The notes: generated by a model from the sequence alone, not told the origin. A stretch of DNA of 64,000 nucleotides from BJGV01 sp964196335 (GCA_965238155.1 OZ250175.1:868001-932000); one strand, 5' to 3'. Shown: positions 9,456-17,350, counted from the stretch's first letter. Numbers and translations: made by a program.

Positions 9456-9531
9456 GGGTCGTTAGCTCAGCTGGTAGAGCAGCGGACTTTTAATCCGTTG
9501 GTCGGGAGTTCGATCCTCCCACGGCCTACCA
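9456..9531 (+). tRNA. tRNA-Lys (anticodon UUU)
   Basis: A 76-nt cloverleaf. The acceptor arms GGGTCGT and ACGGCCT pair (with G-U pairs), the D arm is TAGCTCAGCTGGTAGAGC, the anticodon loop is CTTTTAA with anticodon TTT, and the T arm is GGGAG/TTCGATC/CTCCC. The discriminator A and CCA are encoded. No duplicated 3' end or integrase gene was seen nearby, so use as a phage attachment site is not supported. Confidence 0.97.
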
Positions 9532-9544
9532 ATTAATCAATAAG

Positions 9545-9570
9545 TTAGCTTTTAAGCTAATTTATAATTT
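9545..9570 (+). terminator. Weak terminator after tRNA-Lys
   Basis: A perfect 7-bp inverted repeat TTAGCTT/AAGCTAA with a 2-nt loop (a real loop would open the inner pairs), followed by TTTATAATTT. It is AT-rich and therefore only moderately convincing. Confidence 0.45.
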
Positions 9571-9872
9571 TCTGTAATTGCTACTAAATTGCTATTTTAG
9601 GATAAATCTTGAGGGTTGAAAATATTGTGTAGAAATGGCTGGAAAGCCCGTAAATACTGGCTTGAGTAGATATTTAAGATAAATTTGGTGTTTTATAAGT
9701 TACTTAATAATTCCAGCATGAAAGTTTGAAGTATCTTAAAGAAGGGCGATTACAAAATAAGTACCACCATAAAATGAATCAACTATATGTTAATAAAGCA
9801 TTAGTCTTCTATATTAAATTGAAATAGAACTAACCAGTATGCGTACAAAGTCTTAGAAAACCTTGTTTGATG
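9571..9872. other. Intergenic stretch, no gene seen
   Basis: About 300 bp of AT-rich sequence between the tRNA and the convergent Adhesin_E-like gene. No reading frame with a plausible start, RNA gene or repeat was recognised. Confidence 0.6.
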
Positions 9873-10289
9873 CTATTTCCCACAGGCGAATTTCCAGAGT
9901 TTCTCCCCCACAGTATCTAGTTCCATTGATTCCCAGTTATGAACGTATTCTTTTTCACCACCTCTGTTACCTTTACCCATATTCTCAGAGAAGAGAGCAA
10001 CGTAATGTGTTCTGGATCGTTCTTCTGAGCAATCATACTCAGTACGAACTTTTAATGATAAATACGGTTCAATGCCCTGGCTCCACTGAGGCGTATGGTA
10101 ATCGTACAACTCCCATACCTTTATTAAATCATTTGTATTACGCATAGTGTCAACATCAGTATAGACACTATAAACAGATCCGTGATTAGGGCCCACTGTA
10201 GTATCTTTGGCGTCCACTATTTTTGTCCACACAGCTGTCGCGTTGTTGCTCATTAGTAAAAACAGTGTTATCCAGATAATTTTATACAT
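9873..10289 (-). CDS. Small secreted Adhesin_E-like protein (paralogue 1)
   Basis: A 138-aa protein with a signal peptide (MYKIIWITLFLLMSNNATA). The mature part begins VWTKIVD and carries RTEYDCSEERSR, a MGKG motif and a C-terminal LWKFACGK. These landmarks match the gene at 24636-25031 (NEYDCKEKK, GSMGKG, MWTVACGK). From memory this fits the surface-adhesin protein E (Adhesin_E) family, common in Nitrosomonas. The two Cys, one in YDC and one in ACGK, may form a disulphide. The function is unknown; the family name does not prove adhesion. Confidence 0.75.
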   Translation of the reverse strand: MYKIIWITLFLLMSNNATAVWTKIVDAKDTTVGPNHGSVYSVYTDVDTMRNTNDLIKVWELYDYHTPQWSQGIEPYLSLKVRTEYDCSEERSRTHYVALFSENMGKGNRGGEKEYVHNWESMELDTVGEKLWKFACGK

Positions 10290-10492
10290 TTCGATCCTTT
10301 AAGTATGCTCAGATAAGCTGTCAAATTATTACTATCTTAAACTATCTGCAAATCTATCATGATAGAGACTATAGGAGTGTGATTTATTACCAGCCACACG
10401 CGCGAGAGCAACCGGGAAGTTGCACGGTTAATTGCAGAGCAGAGACAATCAAGTGCCTCAATAATGGATAAACTTAAATAGTAATACTCTAT

Positions 10493-10524
10493 GAATGTCC
10501 GCTTTGTGCCAAAAGCGGACATTC
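10493..10524. repeat. REP-like palindrome, copy 1
   Basis: A perfect 13-bp inverted repeat GAATGTCCGCTTT/AAAGCGGACATTC around the 6-nt loop GTGCCA. It lies between the convergent ends of neighbouring transcription units. Four further copies occur at 14569, 14986, 15894 and 17351. Confidence 0.9.
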
Positions 10525-10566
10525 GGCAAAGAAACGACAAGGCCAATGATATGGCTCAGCCCTTCT

Positions 10567-11433
10567 TTACGCAGCTTTGTTTTTCAGATGTGGTTTTGGA
10601 GATTTCTCTACAAGAGGGCGGGGTCGTGAGATACCATAGCCCTGTGCAAAATGAATGCCAATCTTCCTTAGTTTTACTATAGTTTCTTCATCTTCCACTG
10701 ATTCCGCTATAGTTTTTACACCAATCTCTTTAGCAGTTCTGTTTATTATCCTAACTGCAGTAAGATCAACAGGGTCGTGAAGAATATTTCGAATGATGCC
10801 TCCGTCAATTTTTAAAAAATCGACCTCGGAACCCTGTATCAGGTCGAATAAAACAGGATCTTGTCCAAAACCACTGATTGCAACACGACATTCACACTTT
10901 TTAACTTGTTGTGCAAATTTGGCAATTTCCTGATTCCTTAGAATGAGTCCGGCAGCAGGTATTTCAAAGCACAGGGAAGTACCCGGTACATTGTGCTCCC
11001 GTAAAGATGTTTTCAGAAATTCCGGAAAACTGGCATCACTGATCGTATCGTCCGATACATTAATAAAAAACATAGAATTCTTTTGTCTTTTATCAAGTAG
11101 GATTTGACGAGAGGCCCATTCTAAAATATGGTCTACAACCCATCTGTCCAAATACAACATACGGCTATTCATCTCGGCAAGTGGAAAAAATTCCTTGGGC
11201 AATAGTATTTTATTCTCTGCTCCCATTAATCGGATTAGAATTTCATAGTGTTCAATTTTGGTAGAATCCGCTGCTATAGAAGTGATTAGTTGGCAAAATA
11301 CACAATACTTGCCATTTTCAATTGCATTCAAAATCCCTCTTGTATTTTTATCATTTTCAGTCGTTTGTTTGGAAAATGGGTCGGCAACAATCATATTCTG
11401 ACTGGTTTTTACATCATGAGCGTTATCACGCAT
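10567..11433 (-). CDS. EAL-domain protein with degenerate active site (C-terminal half of a split PAS-EAL protein)
   Basis: EAL domains hydrolyse or bind cyclic di-GMP. Recognisable blocks are EILIRL (EAL motif), the FINVSDD Asn, CFEIPAAG, DFLKIDGG, AESVEDEE and AQGYGISRP. The loop that normally reads DDFG with two catalytic Asp is ISGFG here, so both acids are missing and hydrolysis is unlikely; c-di-GMP binding remains possible. The frame is open upstream of this ATG to about base 11515. Deleting one AGGTG unit at 11503-11517 would join it in frame to the PAS gene. It probably belongs to one ancestral protein of about 530 aa. Confidence 0.85.
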   Translation of the reverse strand: MRDNAHDVKTSQNMIVADPFSKQTTENDKNTRGILNAIENGKYCVFCQLITSIAADSTKIEHYEILIRLMGAENKILLPKEFFPLAEMNSRMLYLDRWVVDHILEWASRQILLDKRQKNSMFFINVSDDTISDASFPEFLKTSLREHNVPGTSLCFEIPAAGLILRNQEIAKFAQQVKKCECRVAISGFGQDPVLFDLIQGSEVDFLKIDGGIIRNILHDPVDLTAVRIINRTAKEIGVKTIAESVEDEETIVKLRKIGIHFAQGYGISRPRPLVEKSPKPHLKNKAA

Positions 11434-11474
11434 ATCCAGATCATTGACAGGACTAATTTGTACTTTGTTGGATT

Positions 11475-12143
11475 CTAATTGGGCTGATACATTGGCATTA
11501 CCAGGTGAGGTGAGGTGATGTCATTAACCAACATATAGAATCCTGTAACCTCACCATTCTCACTAAATTGGGGAATATGTTCAATGAATAGTCTGTGGTC
11601 TCTCCCGTCCGGCATTTTCTGTATTCTTTCATAATGGACAGGATGTCCATCCAGAGACTGTCGGATTGCAGTTGCCACTTCATGGAAAATCTTGGCACCC
11701 AGTACCAAACGAATATTTCGGCCAATGATCTGTTGTGGTTGCAGGTGCAACCATTCCATAAAGGTCCGGTTGTAATATTGACACATTCCCCCGCTATCTA
11801 TGAGGGCGACCATAATTGGTAACTCCTCATCTATCAAGATCAGCCTGGATTTGTTGGTGGCAAGCTCCTCTTCAGCTCTTTCGCGAAGCTGTGTTTCATG
11901 ACCAAGCTCGCTCTTTACGTTTATTAATTGATTATCACGATGAATTACAACCCGTTCCATTTTTGATATATTAGATGACTCTGCAATCACAGCCATTACA
12001 AGAATCCCGGATAAGAATAAAATCCATGTCTTATTATTCTCACCAAAATAGATTGAAAAGACGATTAATGCTATGAGAACAAGAACAGTAAAGCCCGAAA
12101 TGAATGGCTGAATAATTTTAAGTTTTTTTATGTTGACTTGCAT
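11475..12143 (-). CDS. Membrane-anchored PAS-domain sensor (N-terminal half of a split PAS-EAL protein)
   Basis: Two transmembrane helices (FISGFTVLVLIALIVFSIYF and WILFLSGILVMAVIA) lead into a coiled-coil linker and a PAS domain (LPIMVALIDSGGMCQYYNRT, IIGRNIRLVLG, ending VNDITSP). An ATG at 12164 is possible, but the ATG at 12143 has an AAGGGAAAGGAAAAG ribosome-binding site and is preferred. The frame stops 41 bp before the EAL gene because of a three-unit AGGTG repeat. As it stands the sensor has no output domain of its own. Confidence 0.8.
   Translation of the reverse strand: MQVNIKKLKIIQPFISGFTVLVLIALIVFSIYFGENNKTWILFLSGILVMAVIAESSNISKMERVVIHRDNQLINVKSELGHETQLRERAEEELATNKSRLILIDEELPIMVALIDSGGMCQYYNRTFMEWLHLQPQQIIGRNIRLVLGAKIFHEVATAIRQSLDGHPVHYERIQKMPDGRDHRLFIEHIPQFSENGEVTGFYMLVNDITSPHLVMPMYQPN
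11503..11517. repeat. Pentanucleotide tandem repeat (AGGTG)x3 at the PAS/EAL frameshift
   Basis: Three perfect AGGTG units (CACCT on the coding strand) lie at the end of the PAS frame. With two units the coding strand reads DITSPGNANVSAQ and on into the EAL frame without a stop. With three, the PAS frame ends at 11475. Confidence 0.9.
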
Positions 12144-12164
12144 TATCTTTTCCTTTCCCTTCAT

Positions 12165-12546
12165 GAACAGATCTGCTTTTAAATAAGGGTCAGCGTGATG
12201 GCGGTAATAACCCTGTTCAATATATGTGATTACGGCTGCTAGTAATCTATCTTTAGGATTTATATTGTTTTTTCAATTGTTGTCGTAGTTATTTCATTAG
12301 AAAAAATCTTCAATAAATATAACTAGCCTGAACATTGCGATGGATTTTATTTAATGAGTTATCGAGACACCGATAAAGGGAAGCTACTAACTCCATTAAT
12401 TATCGGAGAAAGGAGATACTGCCAAGAACAATATACAATTAATGCCTAAATCAAGTGACTAGATTGGCCGTTAATAAAGAGTATCAGCGCTACAATTTAA
12501 TTTGTGTCAGCTAATAACATTAGCTGCTAACTTATGGAGAAATTGA
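12165..12546. other. Intergenic stretch, no gene seen
   Basis: About 380 bp between the divergent PAS gene and the + strand membrane protein. It must hold both promoters, but no clear -35/-10 pair was recognised. No conserved reading frame or RNA was seen. Confidence 0.6.
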
Positions 12547-12963
12547 ATGAATAATGATTCAGTCAAAGTATCATGGATCTTTGTCGCGATGTTTATGTGG
12601 ATAACCCTTTTAGGGTTTATTCCTAATTTCTTTCCGGGGGAACCAATCTTTCTGGAAACTTATACGGCACTCAAGTTCATTCATCTTATAACGGCCATTT
12701 GTTTTATTGTTGTTACCCGGTTAGATGAGAATGCAAGAATTCAATCCATGCTAAGGTTTGGATTGGTCTATTTATTGATCAGTGGGATTGGATTTATGGG
12801 GATGAACATAGAAATAGGTGAACAATGGGAGGCCGTTATCCGGCTCAATTTAGTAAACTATGTACAGTTCAGCCTGGGGGGTTGCTCTTTCTGCTATCGG
12901 CATGATCCTGAACAGACGCCTACTCCTGGCTGGTTCTGTACGGGCCGTAGCATAACCCAATAA
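12547..12963 (+). CDS. Four-helix membrane protein of unknown function, frameshifted near the C-terminus
   Basis: Three hydrophobic helices are visible (WIFVAMFMWITLLGF, FIHLITAICFIVV, FGLVYLLISGIGFMG). After NYVQFSLG the frame turns into a non-membrane tail with scattered Cys. With five instead of six G at 12876-12881 the sequence continues VALSAIGMILNRRLLLAG and stops at 12955, giving a normal fourth helix. The present tail is therefore almost certainly out of frame. I do not recognise the family. A GGAG ribosome-binding site precedes the ATG. Confidence 0.7.
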   Translation: MNNDSVKVSWIFVAMFMWITLLGFIPNFFPGEPIFLETYTALKFIHLITAICFIVVTRLDENARIQSMLRFGLVYLLISGIGFMGMNIEIGEQWEAVIRLNLVNYVQFSLGGCSFCYRHDPEQTPTPGWFCTGRSITQ

Positions 12964-13045
12964 ACATTCACAACGAATAAACGATATTCCGGACATCAAA
13001 AGTCTGGTGGTAGATTAATAATCAGTTTTAATGTAAATATGCGTT

Positions 13046-13408
13046 TTAATCCTTAACAGAAGGAAAAACCTTAGTTCCGGGAAAACTCTTAAGTCCCCAT
13101 GAGGCCAAAGCTTGTAATACCGTTCTTAACTCCTCTCCCTTCCCTGTTAAACTATACTTGAAACGTATCGGGTTATGTTGATAGGCTTGTCTGACGGCAA
13201 TATTTGCGTCTTGTAGCCGTTTCAATCTGTCTGCAAGAATGTTTGTAGCGATTTTCTCTGGTGAAGTAAGAAATTCCTGATAAGTTCTTTTACCCAGAAC
13301 AAGATCCCTGATCACCAGTATCGTCCATTTATCACCGAGTATATCCAATGCATTGGTAATAGGACACGAAGATCTTGAGAATGCCGGATTGTTATTTATT
13401 CTGTACAT
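13046..13408 (-). CDS. HxlR-family winged-helix transcriptional regulator
   Basis: A 120-aa HxlR (MarR-like) regulator. It has the typical N-terminal Cys motif SSCPITNALDILGDKWTILVIRDL, a wing/recognition segment (SPEKIATNILADRLKRLQ) and YSLTGKGEELRTVLQALASWG. In related proteins the Cys senses thiol-reactive or oxidising compounds. Its ATG overlaps the end of the MerT-like gene by 13 bp, so it is co-translated with that transporter and is likely to regulate it or respond to its substrate. Confidence 0.88.
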   Translation of the reverse strand: MYRINNNPAFSRSSCPITNALDILGDKWTILVIRDLVLGKRTYQEFLTSPEKIATNILADRLKRLQDANIAVRQAYQHNPIRFKYSLTGKGEELRTVLQALASWGLKSFPGTKVFPSVKD

Positions 13409-13818
13409 GGAGCAAAGTACGGAAGCATGAGGACAATTATTACAAGCATGGAAACAAATATGAAAAACGCTTTATCAGTTACTTTAGACTGAGAATTTGT
13501 ACTGTCTCTACCAGTCTTGTGAATTGAGGAAATGCTCCAGATATGCCGGTATGAAATAAATAGTGCAATAATTGCCACAGTAATAAGAAAAGGGCGGGCC
13601 CAGTCAGCAAGCGTAACTATATATAAAATCTTAGAGTTGCTGAGACCAAACGTGACAAGCAGAAATGAAATATGATGGCAGGTTGAGGCAAGAATTGCTG
13701 CTATCCCGCCTGCATATAACGATCTATGGCCATTTTTTGAAGGCGGCTGATCGATTCTGATTGTAGTTGCTGTCATAACTATATTTCTTATGAAACCAAG
13801 CTCAAATAGCTGTTTCAT
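13396..13818 (-). CDS. MerT-like membrane transporter lacking the mercury-binding cysteine pairs
   Basis: Residues about 34-95 match the MerT fold. The segment GGIAAILASTC aligns with GGLAAILASTCC of MerT, and ADWARPFLITVAIIALFISYRHIW aligns with its EPYRP...FF.WKRIY segment. The paired Cys of helix 1 has become Cys-His-His, and the cytoplasmic Cys pair between helices 2 and 3 is absent (HKTGRDSTNS). Three helices are predicted. An alternative start is the ATG at 13776 (MTATT). Mercury transport is therefore unlikely; the substrate is unknown. No merR, merP or merA is present. Confidence 0.65.
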   Translation of the reverse strand: MKQLFELGFIRNIVMTATTIRIDQPPSKNGHRSLYAGGIAAILASTCHHISFLLVTFGLSNSKILYIVTLADWARPFLITVAIIALFISYRHIWSISSIHKTGRDSTNSQSKVTDKAFFIFVSMLVIIVLMLPYFAPCTE

Positions 13819-13879
13819 AAGAGTATCGGCATTCCTGTCATTTTTTTAACGTTTGTTCAGATATTAAATAAAAAAATAT

Positions 13880-14461
13880 TTAGTTTTTTATTACTCCTAA
13901 AGCGAGATCTACACTTTCTTTCAATTCCTTGCTACTCATTTTCTTCATTCCAAGATTAACCAGCCCAAAGATAAAACAGGATAAATAATCAGCCAGAGCC
14001 TTACAATCCTTAGTATTGCTAATCTCTTTTCTTGCTTTCGCTGCATGTAAGCAATTATAGAAGAGAGCTTTAAATTTTAATATAAATGCATTGACTTGCA
14101 AATTGGCCCCTTCACTTAATGACTCTTTCTCAATAACAGAATTAAAAATAAAACATCCGTTATTCTTCTCAAAATCAGCATGGTTCAGTCTATACTCAAA
14201 AAATGCTTCAATATTTGTCAATCCTAATGGTTCCTTTGAGAGTATCTCTTCTACGAAATTAATCGAGTTACGAAGATAGTAATCCATACTGGCAAGAAAT
14301 AATTTCTCTTTGCCTCCAAACTCGTTGTAAATACTGAATTTGTTAATTTTTGTACGAGCTACCACTTCATTCATGGATGTGGCTTCAAAGCCCCTCTCCC
14401 AGAATAAATCTGTGATGACTGCCAGTACCTCTTCACGATCATATTGTCTTGGTCTGTTCAT
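13880..14461 (-). CDS. TetR/AcrR-family transcriptional regulator
   Basis: A 193-aa repressor. The N-terminal helix-turn-helix covers about residues 9-55 (REEVLAVITDLFWERGFEATSMNEV, then KFSIYNEFGGKEKLF), followed by a helical ligand domain with CFIFNS. It is 62 bp upstream of the MerT-like gene on the same strand and could control that unit. The ligand is unknown. Confidence 0.9.
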   Translation of the reverse strand: MNRPRQYDREEVLAVITDLFWERGFEATSMNEVVARTKINKFSIYNEFGGKEKLFLASMDYYLRNSINFVEEILSKEPLGLTNIEAFFEYRLNHADFEKNNGCFIFNSVIEKESLSEGANLQVNAFILKFKALFYNCLHAAKARKEISNTKDCKALADYLSCFIFGLVNLGMKKMSSKELKESVDLALGVIKN

Positions 14462-14568
14462 AAATTGTTGGCGCCTTTCGCGATGAGATACTCCGCCTAT
14501 TCCTAAGTATCAACCATTCCCATTAACTTAGTATTCATAAAACATAAGACGATCAAGATTCCTGTACT

Positions 14569-14600
14569 GAATGTCCGCTTTTGGCACAAAGTAGACGTTG
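14569..14600. repeat. REP-like palindrome, copy 2 (opposite orientation, diverged arm)
   Basis: GAATGTCCGCTTT, then the loop TGGCAC (reverse complement of the loop in copy 1), then a diverged right arm AAAGTAGACGTTG. Confidence 0.85.
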
Positions 14601-14666
14601 AGATTAGAAGAAATATTTGCCCCTATAATGTTCCTCTATTATTGAACTTAGCGGAATTTTTGCACC

Positions 14667-14939
14667 CTAATAAATTATGAGGAGGAATATGCCCAAGATA
14701 GCTGCATATATAGCTACACTTTTCTTTGCTGCAACTGTTTTACTTATATTTCTTTCCGTTGTAGGTAATGCAGCACCAATATAGAATATCCCAAAACCAA
14801 TCCGTTCGTTGCTACCATAGATTACAATGAGCGCACCTATTGCAGAAATAAGGAACCCAAAAAAACTTATTATATTAAATATTCGCAAAATACCTACCGT
14901 CCATGGCGGTAATTCCAGTACAGATATAGTTGATACCAA
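14667..14939 (-). CDS. Small three-helix membrane protein of unknown function
   Basis: A 90-aa frame starting with TTG at 14939. Hydrophobic helices are ILRIFNIISFFGFLISAIGALIVIY, GFGIFYIGAALP and SVAIYAAILGIFLLIIY, the last running to the C-terminus. No family was recognised. The TTG start has no strong ribosome-binding site, so translation is not certain. Confidence 0.55.
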   Translation of the reverse strand: MVSTISVLELPPWTVGILRIFNIISFFGFLISAIGALIVIYGSNERIGFGIFYIGAALPTTERNISKTVAAKKSVAIYAAILGIFLLIIY

Positions 14940-14985
14940 TATATAACGGATTATTTAAAGGGAATGCTGAGATGAGGATAATTAT

Positions 14986-15017
14986 GAACGTCTGCTTTGT
15001 GCCAAAAGCGGACATTC
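14986..15017. repeat. REP-like palindrome, copy 3
   Basis: GAACGTCTGCTTT, loop GTGCCA, AAAGCGGACATTC. Same orientation as copy 1, with two changes in the left arm that leave G-U/A-C positions in a hairpin. Confidence 0.88.
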
Positions 15018-15078
15018 ACATATAGTGAGAAGGAGGACTTAATTAGTGGCTTGGTATGAAGCCAGCATGCCCCGATAA

Positions 15079-15789
15079 TTATTGAAGACCAGAAATAAAT
15101 TCCGATACTGCAAACATTTCTTTCTCACTCATACGAGCAACTATCTCACGCATTACGTTGTTAACATCATTGGCTCGTTGCTCAGTTCGGAAGGCCCTAA
15201 GCTGTGCCATTGTATACTCGGCATATTGTCCGGTAAGACGTGGATAAAAAGGTGGAATACCTACGCCATTTGGAGAGTGGCAACCGGCACATGCAGGTAC
15301 ACCAGACTCTATGTTGCCGCCACGATAAATTTTCTCGCCTTGCTCAGCAAGTACTTTGTTTTTTGCTGTGCCTGGATTTGGTTTTTGCAAGGTGTAATAA
15401 GCACCAAGATTTTTCATGTCATCTGTTGAGAGAGGATCAACCATAGCAGACATAATTGGATTCTTTCGTTTAGCGGGGCTTTCCTTATTCTCCTTGAAAT
15501 CTGATAATTGCTTAGCAATGTACTCTGCATGCTGTCCAGCCAAAATTGGATTTGCCGGGCTTAGGCTATTACCGTCAGGGCTATGACAACCTGCACAAAC
15601 CTGGCCTGCAATTTGCTGACCTTTCTTAGCATCACCCTTAATAAAAATATTTTCTGGAATCTTAGTTTTTGTAGGTATTTTAGGGGCATCTAGATTAGAC
15701 AATCCTAGCTTAATTAATGAGAGACATAGCCATAAAAGAACAAAAGCAAATAAAGCTGCCAAGATGGAAAGCAATCTATTGCCTAGCAT
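15079..15789 (-). CDS. Membrane-anchored diheme cytochrome c (c4/c553-like)
   Basis: Two class-I haem c domains carry CAGCHSPDG and CAGCHSPNG, each with its distal Met region. An N-terminal helix (LLSILAALFAFVLLWLCLSL) acts as membrane anchor or uncleaved signal, so the haems face the periplasm. It has 236 aa. A good AGGAGG ribosome-binding site precedes the ATG. It stands alone, with no oxidase gene nearby. It probably shuttles electrons in respiration, but the partner is unknown. Confidence 0.9.
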   Translation of the reverse strand: MLGNRLLSILAALFAFVLLWLCLSLIKLGLSNLDAPKIPTKTKIPENIFIKGDAKKGQQIAGQVCAGCHSPDGNSLSPANPILAGQHAEYIAKQLSDFKENKESPAKRKNPIMSAMVDPLSTDDMKNLGAYYTLQKPNPGTAKNKVLAEQGEKIYRGGNIESGVPACAGCHSPNGVGIPPFYPRLTGQYAEYTMAQLRAFRTEQRANDVNNVMREIVARMSEKEMFAVSEFISGLQ

Positions 15790-15893
15790 TTCTAAATTCC
15801 TCCTAAACTATCTTCTTTACGAGGTTAACATTCTTTTTAAGGGAATAAAGGATAAATTCAATTTTGGTATTGTATACGAGAGAGTTTTGTTTC

Positions 15894-15925
15894 GAATGTC
15901 TGCTTTGTGCCAAAAGCGGACGTTC
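15894..15925. repeat. REP-like palindrome, copy 4
   Basis: GAATGTCTGCTTT, loop GTGCCA, AAAGCGGACGTTC. It lies between divergent genes (diheme cytochrome and lipoprotein), so it is not only a terminator. Confidence 0.88.
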
Positions 15926-16068
15926 ATACTGGTCTGAGCTTCTCTTCTTCTTGGGCTTTAAAAGTTCAACCCTGTTTTTAGGCATCTATGCATAAAGCTT
16001 TCTTGATGTCTCTATATCAGTATGGTATTTATAAGCTAACAAGAATTAAGAAAAATGGGAGAAAGGGG

Positions 16069-16584
16069 ATGAAACTTAAATCTGCACTAGTATGCAGTCT
16101 GGCATTTGTCTTTGCTTTATCTGGCTGTGCCACCAAAGTAATACCTGCCTATCAAGCCAAATCAGTTTCAACATACAGAACAAGCGATACTAAAGATGGG
16201 CTAACAATTTCTATTCATCCAATTAGCGATGATAAAGAAAGTGATAAATATTTTGGTACCAACCTAATTGAATCCGGAGTCCTTGCTGTATTGGTTGTTG
16301 CCAGGAATGCTGATACAGGATCAAGTAAAGTGCTGTTTTCCGATAGTTTTAGTTTTATACAGGGAGGTTCTAGCTCTTCAACCAAGGTATCAGACCAGTT
16401 TGGTCATAGCACCGCCGCTGAAGGTGTTGCCGGAGTTGCTGCAGCCGGGTTGTTATTGATGCCAATTGTTGGCATTCCTGCAGTGTTTGTAGCAGCTAAA
16501 CTTAGTGGAGATGCACTCGTAGTAAAACATAACATATCAGGAAATTATTTTATACAAGAACGTTATCGTCGGGTAAGGAAGTAA
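16069..16584 (+). CDS. Lipoprotein of unknown function, probably frameshifted at its C-terminus
   Basis: The frame is open from 15988, but the ATG at 16069 has a GAGAAAGGGG ribosome-binding site and gives a proper lipoprotein signal ending LSGC. The mature part has a Gly/Ala-rich hydrophobic segment (AEGVAGVAAAGLLLMPIVG) and ends NYFIQERYRRVRK. The -1 frame from 16581 continues VNGFVYFKLPEKLDN and later EFEFEIDLG, ending at 16731-16733 inside the next gene start. This looks like the lost C-terminal domain. Family not recognised. Confidence 0.75.
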   Translation: MKLKSALVCSLAFVFALSGCATKVIPAYQAKSVSTYRTSDTKDGLTISIHPISDDKESDKYFGTNLIESGVLAVLVVARNADTGSSKVLFSDSFSFIQGGSSSSTKVSDQFGHSTAAEGVAGVAAAGLLLMPIVGIPAVFVAAKLSGDALVVKHNISGNYFIQERYRRVRK

Positions 16585-16722
16585 ATGGGTTCGTCTACTT
16601 CAAGTTGCCTGAGAAATTAGATAACACAGACAAAAATTGGATAATGAAGATTGCAGCTACTGATCTGGGAAGAGAAGATACAGTTGAATTTGAATTTGAA
16701 ATTGACTTAGGGATAATAAAAA

Positions 16723-17349
16723 ATGGAAACTAGTAGATTACATAAAACAAAACTAGTCTTTTTAATTATTTTCTCATCATGGATTCTTGTTGCATGCTCT
16801 ACTACCTTTACCAGCAAACCTCCTAAGGAGATTGTAAACGGGTATCCTCAAACTGAAACTATTCCATTGAAAGTTGGTTTAATTATTACTGATGAATTGA
16901 AGGTTGCTAAATCAGAGTTAAAGCAGGTGAATACATTTGAAATCATTTTAGGGAACTCACTAGCAAAGAATTCTGAGGTTCTTATTAACGAATTATTTAT
17001 TGATGTTGTGACTGGAAATAGTGAGAAAGATTTTAATCCGGAAGATATTGATATATTCGTTACACCTAAAATAGTTTCTGCTGAGCAAAGTTGGGGTGCC
17101 TCGGGATTTGCGGACAGTACTCTGTCAATTTTCCTGGAATGGCAGATCCAGAGAAATGATGGACGCCTGATATGGATAGATACCGTATTAGGTGAAGGTA
17201 CAATGGTTATCGGAGGCGCTTTTGTTGGGTTAAAAGAAAATGGTACTAAAAGAGCGAAATTGGCTATCGATAGCTTATTCATGAATTCGCATGAAGCTAT
17301 TTCTAATTCTCAGGAAATAAGAGAATTGGTGAAGACTAGCAGTGATTAG
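16723..17349 (+). CDS. Lipoprotein of unknown function
   Basis: A 208-aa protein with a lipoprotein signal peptide (lipobox LVAC at about residues 22-25). The mature domain has mixed strands and helices, with an AEQSWGASGFADSTLSIFLEW segment suggesting a beta-rich core. It follows the previous lipoprotein; if that gene's frame is restored, the two overlap by 11 bp, which suggests co-translation and a shared envelope role. I do not recognise the family. Confidence 0.75.
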   Translation: METSRLHKTKLVFLIIFSSWILVACSTTFTSKPPKEIVNGYPQTETIPLKVGLIITDELKVAKSELKQVNTFEIILGNSLAKNSEVLINELFIDVVTGNSEKDFNPEDIDIFVTPKIVSAEQSWGASGFADSTLSIFLEWQIQRNDGRLIWIDTVLGEGTMVIGGAFVGLKENGTKRAKLAIDSLFMNSHEAISNSQEIRELVKTSSD

Positions 17350-17350
17350 T

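Noticed and set aside
9456..9531. tRNA-Lys as integration site of an island
   Set aside because: No integrase and no duplicated tRNA 3' end (attR) was seen downstream, despite the accessory content beyond it.
10337..10682. Short frames crossing the REP-like repeat
   Set aside because: Their sequence derives from the palindrome itself and the frames lack ribosome-binding sites; treated as spurious. The same applies to frames at 15803-15985 and 17353-17706.
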